Shown here: positions 23,116 to 28,870 of the stretch, in pieces
Layout: the number at the start of each line of letters is the position of its first letter
How positions within the stretch are numbered: position 1 is the stretch's first letter
Origin: UBA12088 sp041920275
GTDB taxonomy: Bacteria > Patescibacteriota > Minisyncoccia > Phycocordibacterales > UBA12088
Assembly (NCBI GenBank): GCA_041920275.1
Contig: JAYRSE010000020.1
Coordinates: 1-28,870, forward strand
DNA length: 28,870 nt
Direction: 5' to 3'
Translations under genes and position numbers: made by a program
Notes under the pieces: generated by a model
What the model saw: the letters and a program-made list of their open reading frames with translations, nothing else
What the model was told of the DNA's origin: nothing
Database searches by the model: none

Positions 23116-24519
23116 ATGTCGGAAGGATCGTTACGATACCGAGAACTGCGTGAGATTGCGAGATCGGAAGTCACGATCGTTTATCCCAAAGATCCGAAGT
23201 GGACGATTGCTGTCTCTCCCCTGGAGCGTGTGCGTTTCGAGGAAAACCGGAAAGTAGGTTCAGCGGTTGTTGACGTGTTGCGTACTATCGTAGACTGCGC
23301 TGTTCCTTTTGAATCCATAAATTCGATGATTGAAGGGTCGGTGGCGAACATGAGTCCGGTCCAGCGGGAAAAGATACGCACTATCGTGGAGAATGCCAAA
23401 AATCGTTTTCGGGGGTACATGCGAGATATGAACTATCACCTCGATCCTTCTCGCCATCTTCAACTTTTTTATCAAGCCTACAATGTTACGACGAATGAGG
23501 TGAGCGAACGGGACATCGAATTGACCTCCTACGGTACCGTGGTTGTTACCGTGCGTGACAGTGAGGTGTGGAAGAAGATCGGTGGCAAGGAGAATCAGAG
23601 GGGATTTGTTCGTTTTTCTTCAATCCGGTTATCGGGGAGTTACGACGTACGTATGGCAGACAAGCAGTCACAGAGGACCGTCTTTGTGCGAGAACGGGAA
23701 GGCGACTCCGAAGATGAGGTAAAAGCGGTGCGAAGACACGAAATCGCACATGATATGTACAATTTCTCTTTTCGGAGAGAGGAGGATGCGAGATACACAG
23801 ATAATGCGATGCGACGTTACTTTATGTCAATGAAAGACGAGATCATCGCATACCTTTTGGAGGAAGTGTGGCAACCTTCCGTAAGCGCATATGTTTCTTC
23901 AGACGTAAAGATTGCGTGCGGAGATGGTTCACTATCGAAGTATGTGTTTCATGAAGTAATGGGCAGCATTCTTGGTGATGCGGTTGATTCCGAGAGGAAA
24001 ATCCGGTTGCTCGCTCACTACGCAAGTGTAAACCTGCTCGATACCGAACGCGTGGCTGCTGTTGCCGATCTCGTGCATGTCGAGGGGTGCGATGTTGGTC
24101 TAAGCAAAGACGCCGCAGTTCGGGCTGCGGCATTTGCCCGTGATTTTGCCTTGATACCGAGAGAGATCGGACGTCTGCAGTTGCTGCGCTCGCGCGAGTT
24201 CGATGAAGCGCTCGGTGGATGCATAACGGCACAGTCGCTCAAAGAGATTCTGTACAATCTTTCAAGAGTGCAAGCAAATGATGTTCCTGATGCACGTACG
24301 TATGCCCATGAGAACATATCGACGGTGAAGTTGGCATTGCACACCGCACTTCTTTTTCGTATACCGTTCAAACATGCCGATGTCTTGATGGATCTGGTAC
24401 GGGAAAAGATGTCAAGTGCGTGCGATGAAAAAGAAAAAAAGATGTTCGAAGAAGTGCTTGGTATGTGGGAGCGAAACAAGGTGCGTTGGAACGCGGGAGG
24501 GGGTGGAGAAAGAAGCTAG
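23116..24519 (+). CDS. Putative zinc metallopeptidase of unrecognised family (HEIAH)
   Basis: 467 residues. No signal peptide or membrane segment, so probably cytosolic. In the middle, VRRHEIAHDMYNF holds an HExxH zinc motif (His208, Glu209, His212) preceded by the charged EDEVKAVRR. About 30 residues later MKDEIIAYLLEE offers Glu242 as a third ligand, a gluzincin-like arrangement. Residues 130-195 look like a beta-rich domain (SYGTVVVTVRDSEVW, RFSSIRLSGSYDV). The C-terminal 200 residues are mainly helical. I recall CPR proteins with a similar HExxH...N...DEIxAY pattern but cannot name a family. The start at 23116 avoids a weak TTG. It lies 37 bases after the TMEM43-family gene and may be co-transcribed. 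Confidence 0.8.
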   Translation: MSEGSLRYRELREIARSEVTIVYPKDPKWTIAVSPLERVRFEENRKVGSAVVDVLRTIVDCAVPFESINSMIEGSVANMSPVQREKIRTIVENAKNRFRGYMRDMNYHLDPSRHLQLFYQAYNVTTNEVSERDIELTSYGTVVVTVRDSEVWKKIGGKENQRGFVRFSSIRLSGSYDVRMADKQSQRTVFVREREGDSEDEVKAVRRHEIAHDMYNFSFRREEDARYTDNAMRRYFMSMKDEIIAYLLEEVWQPSVSAYVSSDVKIACGDGSLSKYVFHEVMGSILGDAVDSERKIRLLAHYASVNLLDTERVAAVADLVHVEGCDVGLSKDAAVRAAAFARDFALIPREIGRLQLLRSREFDEALGGCITAQSLKEILYNLSRVQANDVPDARTYAHENISTVKLALHTALLFRIPFKHADVLMDLVREKMSSACDEKEKKMFEEVLGMWERNKVRWNAGGGGERS

Positions 24520-24727
24520 GTTGCTGTTCCAAGTTCGCACACGGTGTGAGGTTACTCACAAATTTCAGGTACTTGGTATATTGGGGACAGTGAACCGCCC
24601 CCCGAGGAAAAGAGGTCAGTCACCTTTTATACCAGAATAGCACCACACCTCGACAGCCAAGAAATGCTCATGGTGGTAGTGTGGATGGTGGTAGTATATT
24701 GATGCATGCGTATGCAGTATACTTATA
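24520..24727. other. Intergenic stretch with IS-end-like debris
   Basis: No gene. GGGGACAGTGAACCGCCCC at 24584-24602 and GGTCAGTCACCTTTT at 24614-24628 look like terminal sequences of insertion elements. Bases 24683-24738 form an imperfect palindrome (GTGGATGGT...ACCATCCAC) that includes the left end of the IS630 element. Confidence 0.4.
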
Positions 24728-24783
24728 CCATCCACAACAAACCCCTCGGCGCTACCCCCCACCTCATGTCATACTGATAGGGT

Positions 24784-25272
24784 ATGAAAGCCCCCGTTCT
24801 ACTGTCACGACAAGAAACCGTGGCACAGCTTCGTCATAGCCTTGCCCGTGCTAGAGACGAACGACATAAAACTCGTATACGGGCCATTATCAATATCAAA
24901 GAAGGTGCCACGAATATGGAAACCGCACGACGGTTCGTGGTTGAATCAGACTCAATTCGTAGTTGGATCAAGGCGTACAACGAGGGCGGTACCGACGCCC
25001 TTAACCTCTCCAAAGGTGGCCGTCCGAAGGGAAACCATAAATGGGATCAGTCCGTCTTCGACGACCTGGTGAAAGAAATAGACAAGGGTGGTCAGTACTG
25101 GTCTATACCGCTCATGCAGGAGTGGCTCAAAAAACACAAGAATCAAGACATACCCGAAAGTACCGTGTGGTACCACATAGACCGTCTCGACTACTCACAC
25201 AAGTCGGCACGACCTCACCCATACAAAGGAGACAAAGAACGCCAAGAGACGTTTAAAAAAGGGGCCTCGTAG
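24784..25272 (+). CDS. IS630 transposase, N-terminal frame (OrfA)
   Basis: 162 residues: helix-turn-helix DNA-binding part (about 10-75, HKTRIRAIINIKEGATNMET then ARRFVVESDSIRSWIKAYNE), followed by a winged-helix-like section (WSIPLMQEWLKKH, STVWYHIDRLDYSHKSARPH). The frame ends at TAG just after TTTAAAAAAGGGG (25252-25264), where the continuing sequence is in the -1 frame. A -1 slip on the A6 run by the ribosome, or slippage by RNA polymerase, would join it to OrfB. Such two-frame designs are common in this family, but a disabling deletion cannot be excluded. CATACT lies 8 bases before the ATG. Confidence 0.85.
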   Translation: MKAPVLLSRQETVAQLRHSLARARDERHKTRIRAIINIKEGATNMETARRFVVESDSIRSWIKAYNEGGTDALNLSKGGRPKGNHKWDQSVFDDLVKEIDKGGQYWSIPLMQEWLKKHKNQDIPESTVWYHIDRLDYSHKSARPHPYKGDKERQETFKKGAS

Positions 25273-25799
25273 CCCACATACACCCGCACATACGAGAGAA
25301 GTACGTACTGTATTTCCAGGACGAAATGCGGTATGGACTCCTCTCGAACGTACGCAGAAGTTGGTCGAAGGTGGGTGCGCGAGCAATCCTTCCGCATCAG
25401 CACGCGTTCGAGAATCGCTACCCCTTCAGTGCGGTTGCACCACTCACGGGAGACAGCTTTCACATCATGAGCATCGACGGCATGGATAGTATTGCCATGA
25501 ACGTCTTTTTGACCGAACTCAAGAGACAACACCCAAATGAACACGTGTTCGTGGTCGTCGATAATGCACCCTGTCACAAGCCGAAGTGGGTGCGGGACAT
25601 AGAGGGACTCACCGTCATATTCCTTCCGCCGTACTCACCGGAACTGAATCCGGCGGAACGATACTTTGAGGAGATGCGACGGGGGACGGCGAATCGGGTG
25701 TTCGAGAAACTTGAGGATATTGAGAAAGTGATTGAAGCGGAGGTCAAGCGTTGGAGTGATGATACCGAGGCGATGAAGCGGTTGGTTGGGTATGAGTAG
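25257..25799 (+). CDS. IS630 transposase, catalytic frame (OrfB)
   Basis: The frame is open from just after the slippery run; its first ATG is at 25326. It carries the DDE nuclease: first Asp in YFQDEMRYGL (before that ATG, so only a frameshifted product is complete), second Asp in FVVVDNAPCHKP, and Glu in YSPELNPAERYFEEMRR. The C terminus is charged and helical. Because the first catalytic Asp is read only by frameshifting from OrfA, a protein starting at 25326 alone would be inactive. Confidence 0.85.
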   Translation, partial: KRGLVAHIHPHIREKYVLYFQDEMRYGLLSNVRRSWSKVGARAILPHQHAFENRYPFSAVAPLTGDSFHIMSIDGMDSIAMNVFLTELKRQHPNEHVFVVVDNAPCHKPKWVRDIEGLTVIFLPPYSPELNPAERYFEEMRRGTANRVFEKLEDIEKVIEAEVKRWSDDTEAMKRLVGYE

Positions 25800-25917
25800 A
25801 TACGAGAGCAATGCCGAGAGGTTTGTTGATGATGGTATTAGTGAGCAGTCCCTTTTATTTTTCTTTCCAGGGTCACCGCGTAGGACTCCGTGTTGGGATG
25901 AATCGCAAGAATGAAGG

Positions 25918-26157
25918 AGATATGAAAAGACCATCACCTCCGAAGATAAGGCCCGAGCCGCCCTTGAAGCGCTCACCGACACAGACACGCTCGCACGCAT
26001 TGCTTCCAAATATGGCGCGCATCCGATACAGGTCGGGCTCTGGAAAAAGACCGCAAAAGAAAAACTACACACGCTCTTTGACTGCACCCATAGTGAAGAA
26101 AAACAAGTAACCGCACTCAAAGAACAAGTCGATGAATTGCACTGCCTCTTGAACTGA
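25918..26157 (+). pseudogene. IS3-family transposase OrfA relic
   Basis: In one frame the segment reads TSEDKARAALEALTDTDTLA then RIASKYGAHPIQVGLWKKTA and ends KEQVDELHCLLN, the OrfA helix-turn-helix and leucine-zipper pattern of IS3 elements. The frame has a TGA 5 codons before the first conserved residues, and a plausible N terminus (MNRKNEGDM, from 25899) is in another frame, so a frameshift broke the start. No OrfB with its DDE domain follows. The element is truncated as well as shifted. Confidence 0.75.
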
Positions 26158-26184
26158 CCCCCTCCACGGGAACATGAGAAGGGT

Positions 26185-26224
26185 GTACAGATAGACGCAC
26201 CAAGGAGGTGCGTCTATGTACAGT
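26185..26224. terminator. Hairpin between the IS3 relic and the GNAT gene
   Basis: An 11-bp stem ATAGACGCACC / GGTGCGTCTAT (26191-26217) is extended by outer GTAC/GTAC pairing. It lies just past the stop of the minus-strand acetyltransferase gene. There is no U tract on either strand. Confidence 0.5.
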
Positions 26225-26235
26225 CAGTGTCAAGT

Positions 26236-26808
26236 TCAGCATTCGCAGCTTCCAAGACGTAATGCGAGTTTCCGCATATGTTCCAGTGCATCGTCACGAT
26301 ATAGAGCAAGGCGATAAAGGTCGTGGCGTATACCGTCATGGATGCGATGACCTTTGAATCGACCCTCCTCGATCAAGCCGGCATTGCGCGACGTACGCAG
26401 GGAATATTCGTTATACGCGTACGTCTCGGTGTAGATCTTGAACAGTCTGAAACGTTCGAACAGGTGCGTCGCGAATAGTAGAAAGGCATGCACGCCGTAT
26501 CCTTTTCCGCGGTACTGCTGGTCTATGAACGTCGTAATGAACGCATATCCGTCCTCAAGATTGACATTGTAGGAGTAAATGGTCCCTACGGGACATTCAT
26601 CTCCGCAGCGCACGACAAGGTACTGTTCGTGGCGATCGTAACTGAAGTCATGTGCCAGTTCGCTCGCAAACTCGTCAGCAGTGACTGTGTTTCGACGGCA
26701 TGAGCACAGTGCGCGCATAGCTTCGGTGTTGCGCCAAGCGAACAATAGGGGCGTATCCGCGTCTGTAACGGGTGAAAGAAAGATACGTTTTGTGTGCGGA
26801 GCTATCAT
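26236..26808 (-). CDS. GNAT-family N-acetyltransferase
   Basis: 190 residues. The RimJ/RimL-like fold is visible: RIFLSPVTDADTPLLFAWRN at the N terminus, GDECPVGTIYSYNVNLEDGY and AFITTFIDQQYRGKGYGVHA, where the (Q/R)-x2-G-x-G/A acetyl-CoA loop is QYRGKGYG. FERFRLFKIYTETYAYNEYS and SRNAGLIEEGRFKGH follow, the usual C-terminal signature. It would transfer an acetyl group from acetyl-CoA to an amine; the substrate is unknown. GGAGG lies 6 bases before the ATG. It is 69 bases downstream of the M16 peptidase gene and probably in its operon. Confidence 0.9.
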   Translation of the reverse strand: MIAPHTKRIFLSPVTDADTPLLFAWRNTEAMRALCSCRRNTVTADEFASELAHDFSYDRHEQYLVVRCGDECPVGTIYSYNVNLEDGYAFITTFIDQQYRGKGYGVHAFLLFATHLFERFRLFKIYTETYAYNEYSLRTSRNAGLIEEGRFKGHRIHDGIRHDLYRLALYRDDALEHMRKLALRLGSCEC

Positions 26809-26877
26809 GTTCTACCTCCGGTCGGGTGGGAGAATGGCGTCATTCTGGTGCGTATCGTACGCGCCGCAGGACACATG

Positions 26878-28188
26878 TCAACCGAGGAGCAGTTGCCGAA
26901 GTTCTGTCTCGCTGGACTGCCGTGCAGTCTTGCCGAGACACACCATATTCGATCGCCTCCCATCGAAGATCGTCTGAGCCATATCTAAAATATCGTCTTC
27001 GTTCAGTGCCAGAGCTATCGCGCGCGCATCTTTAACAAACGCTATGTCATGGTCGCCAGCATCTGTGATGTGTTCCGTGAGGACAGCAAAGCGCCCCTGA
27101 TTGCTGCGCCAATAAACGACCATGTCGGCAAGCCACGTACGCTTCACCTTCCTGAATGCATCCCGTTCCGGTCCGTTGCTTTTCAGGTGGCGAAGGAATT
27201 CGAGCACTGTACGCGTCCAGTGGATAAGCTGATCGGTGCTCAAGTGACTCTGCAGCGCAATATACCCGTTGTAGATTCCCTGCTTTTGTATGATCTCAAG
27301 ATCGTATATCCCTTGCGTGCGCGTGAGTTGCCGCAGCCCGACGTGGCTCGTGTCGCGCAACAGTGCAAGCAGTAGGTCGAATGTCAATCGATCATGCAGA
27401 CTTGTTGTTCGACTGAGTGATGGAAATGTCAGAGCAGCATACACGCCGGCCAGATCTGGACTGTCCTCCAGCACCACGCAAAGATCTGAGTAGTTTGGTT
27501 TGGGGAATGCAACATGCCCGCTCGGGAGAGGTAACGCATGCAGCGCATCCTTGGTCATCTGTTGCACCTTGGTGTTTTGGTGTGTGGCGGAATAAAAGGT
27601 CTTGACCGTGTCTTTGGTAACTATCCGTGCATGATACCGCTCGATATCTGTAAGAGAGAGGCCGCGCATGCTTGGAATGTGATCGACAAAACTCCTCTGG
27701 TCGGGCTCGTCCGTGTAACGCGTCTGTTCAACCAGTCGTTCCAATTTCGAACGTACATCATTTTTCTCTTCTTCCAACTCGTTCAGGATCGACTGCTTCT
27801 CGTAAGCAAACACGTCGTCGCGGGAGAAGTCCGGATTACGCAGCGTGCGCAAAAGTGACTCGGCTGCATCGACCAAGCTCGCCTGATCGTCCGATTCAAG
27901 ATAGAACACGATGTCGTCGTCGTTGATCTTTGCGCCATGGTCAACGTTATGCGGGAGTTGCTGGTCTATGAGCGCGGCCAAATAATGTTCTAGGATATGT
28001 CCAATGCCGGCTTGTGTTCGTGGCTCGGACAGTGCCCCGGCACGTATATACACATCAAAAAACATCGTAGGCGTTTTGCGCGGCAGGCGTATAAAAAAAC
28101 TATCGGGGTCAACAGCGAACCGTTTGCATGCACGCATGTCTTTGAACAACCACCAATAGATATTCTTGAGGTGCTGTGTTACGTGCAT
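26878..28188 (-). CDS. M16-family zinc peptidase
   Basis: 436 residues. The inverted zinc motif HxxEH is present as HILEH (His64, Glu67, His68), with the third ligand probably Glu137 in SILNELEEEKND. The rest follows the insulinase/processing-peptidase pattern: FFDVYIRAGALSEPRTQAGI before the motif, GLSLTDIERYHARIVTKDTV, and a second lobe ending VKRTWLADMVVYW. There is no signal peptide, so it is probably cytosolic, and it would degrade peptides. The start at 28188 is chosen because TATACT lies 7 bases upstream; 17 further codons are open. Confidence 0.9.
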   Translation of the reverse strand: MHVTQHLKNIYWWLFKDMRACKRFAVDPDSFFIRLPRKTPTMFFDVYIRAGALSEPRTQAGIGHILEHYLAALIDQQLPHNVDHGAKINDDDIVFYLESDDQASLVDAAESLLRTLRNPDFSRDDVFAYEKQSILNELEEEKNDVRSKLERLVEQTRYTDEPDQRSFVDHIPSMRGLSLTDIERYHARIVTKDTVKTFYSATHQNTKVQQMTKDALHALPLPSGHVAFPKPNYSDLCVVLEDSPDLAGVYAALTFPSLSRTTSLHDRLTFDLLLALLRDTSHVGLRQLTRTQGIYDLEIIQKQGIYNGYIALQSHLSTDQLIHWTRTVLEFLRHLKSNGPERDAFRKVKRTWLADMVVYWRSNQGRFAVLTEHITDAGDHDIAFVKDARAIALALNEDDILDMAQTIFDGRRSNMVCLGKTARQSSETELRQLLLG

Positions 28189-28195
28189 ATCGGTT

Positions 28196-28225
28196 AGTAT
28201 AGAGAAGCGGTGGGTAAAGTCACAA
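28196..28225 (-). promoter_or_regulatory. Promoter of the M16 peptidase gene, leaderless
   Basis: TTGTGA, 18-base spacer, TATACT on the minus strand; the ATG follows after 7 bases. The -35 hexamer sits in the loop of the inverted repeat at 28207-28242. Confidence 0.6.
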
Positions 28226-28242
28226 GTGAATTTACCCACCGC
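28207..28242. promoter_or_regulatory. Perfect 12-bp inverted repeat over the M16 promoter
   Basis: GCGGTGGGTAAA and TTTACCCACCGC are separated by 12 bases. It lies between the stop of the 28263 gene and the M16 -10 box. It could be a terminator for the upstream gene (no U tract), an operator, or both. Confidence 0.6.
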
Positions 28243-28262
28243 AATAGGGCAATAGGCGAGTG

Positions 28263-28475
28263 TTATTTGCCGCTACCCCCTGAGCTACCTCTGTTGCCGG
28301 ACGTGCTTGCCTTGGACCCATGCCAACCTTCTTTGTGCTGGCCATCCGTGCTGGTCTTTGACCAAGTGTGCTCGTGATTCCGTGAGCCGCCATGCTCTAC
28401 GCGATCAGACAAGAAGTTGCCGCGACTGTCTGTACCACTGCGGAACGTCCCGCTTCCATCTTTGAACCTACTCAT
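28263..28475 (-). CDS. Small polar hypothetical protein
   Basis: 70 residues from an ATG with GGAGG 8 bases upstream, the best ribosome binding site in the window. The composition is Ser, Gly, His, Arg, Asp and Lys, with almost no aliphatic residues (MSRFKDGSGTFRSGTDSRGN at the start, GNRGSSGGSGK at the end). It has several His (EHGGSRNHEHTW, GQHKEGWHG) and is probably disordered. No family is recognised. It may be followed by the inverted repeat at 28207-28242 as terminator. Confidence 0.65.
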   Translation of the reverse strand: MSRFKDGSGTFRSGTDSRGNFLSDRVEHGGSRNHEHTWSKTSTDGQHKEGWHGSKASTSGNRGSSGGSGK

Positions 28476-28708
28476 CACTACGCCCTCCTGCGCAAACATG
28501 AGTTGCATTTCAGACCTCGGGCAGTTCACCACACAACTCCTAGTAGAAAGTTAAGCATGAATACCTCGATAAAACAACGCGCATTAGATGAGCGAGAAAG
28601 TGGATAAAGAAAAAGACCCGTTATTGGAACCAGTCAAACAATTGTGTGGAAAACTCACTGACCGCCTGTAGTAGCGGATAAAAGGGTCAGGAGCCACGCG
28701 TGTCCCGT
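28476..28708. other. Intergenic region next to an IS end
   Basis: No gene is seen. GGGTCAGGAGCCACGCGTGT at 28685-28704 looks like the terminal inverted repeat of the transposase-bearing element to its right. The other end is outside the window, so this cannot be confirmed. Confidence 0.4.
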
Positions 28709-28870
28709 TTAAAACCCGCCAAATACAATTTGTTTTTGATCTCCCTTGACATCGATTTGTACCTGCCTTCCCGAATACAGCTCAGTTAAGGGCTTTTTGT
28801 CGAACAGTGACACGGAAGTAATCTGTAACATTCTGTAGAGATCGAGGTCCACGTGCAGCCGCCGCTTCAC
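28709..28870 (-). CDS. Transposase C-terminal part, IS4-like (partial)
   Basis: The last 53 codons of a minus-strand frame that continues beyond the right edge. It contains LHVDLDLYRMLQITSVSLFD, then KKPLTELYSG, and ends QKQIVFGGF. The pattern LQI-x-S-x-(S/T)-L-F-(D/E)-K-x-P-L is the typical C terminus of DDE_Tnp_1 (IS4-group) transposases. The catalytic residues are not in view. A probable element end lies just downstream at 28685-28704. Confidence 0.6.
   Translation of the reverse strand: MKRRLHVDLDLYRMLQITSVSLFDKKPLTELYSGRQVQIDVKGDQKQIVFGGF

Larger units (their letters stand above)
24728..25835 (+). mobile_element. IS630-family insertion sequence, complete
   Basis: 1108 bp. The left end CCATCCACAACAAACC-CCTCGGC (24728 on) and right end GCCGAGAGGTTTGTTGATGATGG (to 25835) are imperfect inverted repeats. 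Both are bordered by TA (24726-24727 and 25836-25837), the target duplication of the IS630-Tc1-mariner group. It encodes a two-frame transposase. Internal integrity suggests recent or current activity. Confidence 0.85.

Overview
The window looks like chromosomal DNA of a Candidate Phyla Radiation (Patescibacteria) bacterium, most likely Parcubacteria-like. This is inferred from gene content: short genes with many lineage-type hypothetical membrane proteins, a MutY- and an Nth-type glycosylase that both lack the usual iron-sulfur cysteines, an orphan solute-binding protein, LemA/HtpX, and a small lysine-rich protein. Few starts have a Shine-Dalgarno sequence, and several promoters have a TATACT-like -10 box placed directly against the start codon. 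TGA is used as a stop, so the standard bacterial code applies. Base composition is moderately GC-rich, with AT-rich intergenic spacers.

Layout. 1-2060: trans-translation locus on the minus strand. smpB is followed by a small unknown ORF and then ssrA (tmRNA). The tmRNA 3' end and its downstream hairpin are repeated 200 bp further on, and a broken second copy of an smpB N-terminus lies upstream of smpB. 2087-2840: an unknown minus-strand gene with a near-consensus promoter, divergent from class I fructose-bisphosphate aldolase. 2952-6187: plus-strand run of aldolase, a bactofilin-like membrane protein and endonuclease III (overlapping genes), then a 22-27 aa lysine-rich ORF and a strong terminator. 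6265-7464: MutY-type glycosylase facing a small unknown gene. 7516-9692: orphan SBP_bac_5 protein and secG on the minus strand, divergent from groES-groEL (9900-11946). 12032-12376: a duplicated zinc-ribbon protein. 12662-14648: lemA, a MazG-like pyrophosphatase and htpX. 14739-16718: a small basic ORF, tRNA-Ser(GGA) and lysS. 17035-19065: a large membrane-anchored unknown. 19225-20181: DUF4870-like and MgtC/SapB membrane proteins on the minus strand. 20378-24519: DEAD-box helicase, a TMEM43-family protein and a putative zincin of unknown family. 24560-26220: an accessory patch with a complete IS630-family element (1108 bp, TA duplication, two-frame transposase), an IS3 orfA relic and IS-end-like debris. 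26236-28475: minus-strand GNAT acetyltransferase, M16 peptidase and a small polar protein. 28687-28870: the C-terminal end of another transposase (IS4-like), running off the window.

How the genes work together. smpB and ssrA form the ribosome-rescue system. groES/groEL, htpX/lemA, the M16 peptidase and the putative zincin are protein quality-control or proteolysis functions. nth and mutY are base-excision repair enzymes, apparently both adapted to work without an iron-sulfur cluster. The rest is central metabolism, translation, transport and envelope proteins.

Most deserving a second look: the HEIAH-containing protein at 23116-24519, the duplicated tmRNA 3' end with the smpB relic, the cluster-less glycosylases, and the promoter embedded in a perfect inverted repeat before the M16 peptidase. 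All calls come from reading the sequence; no database search was possible.
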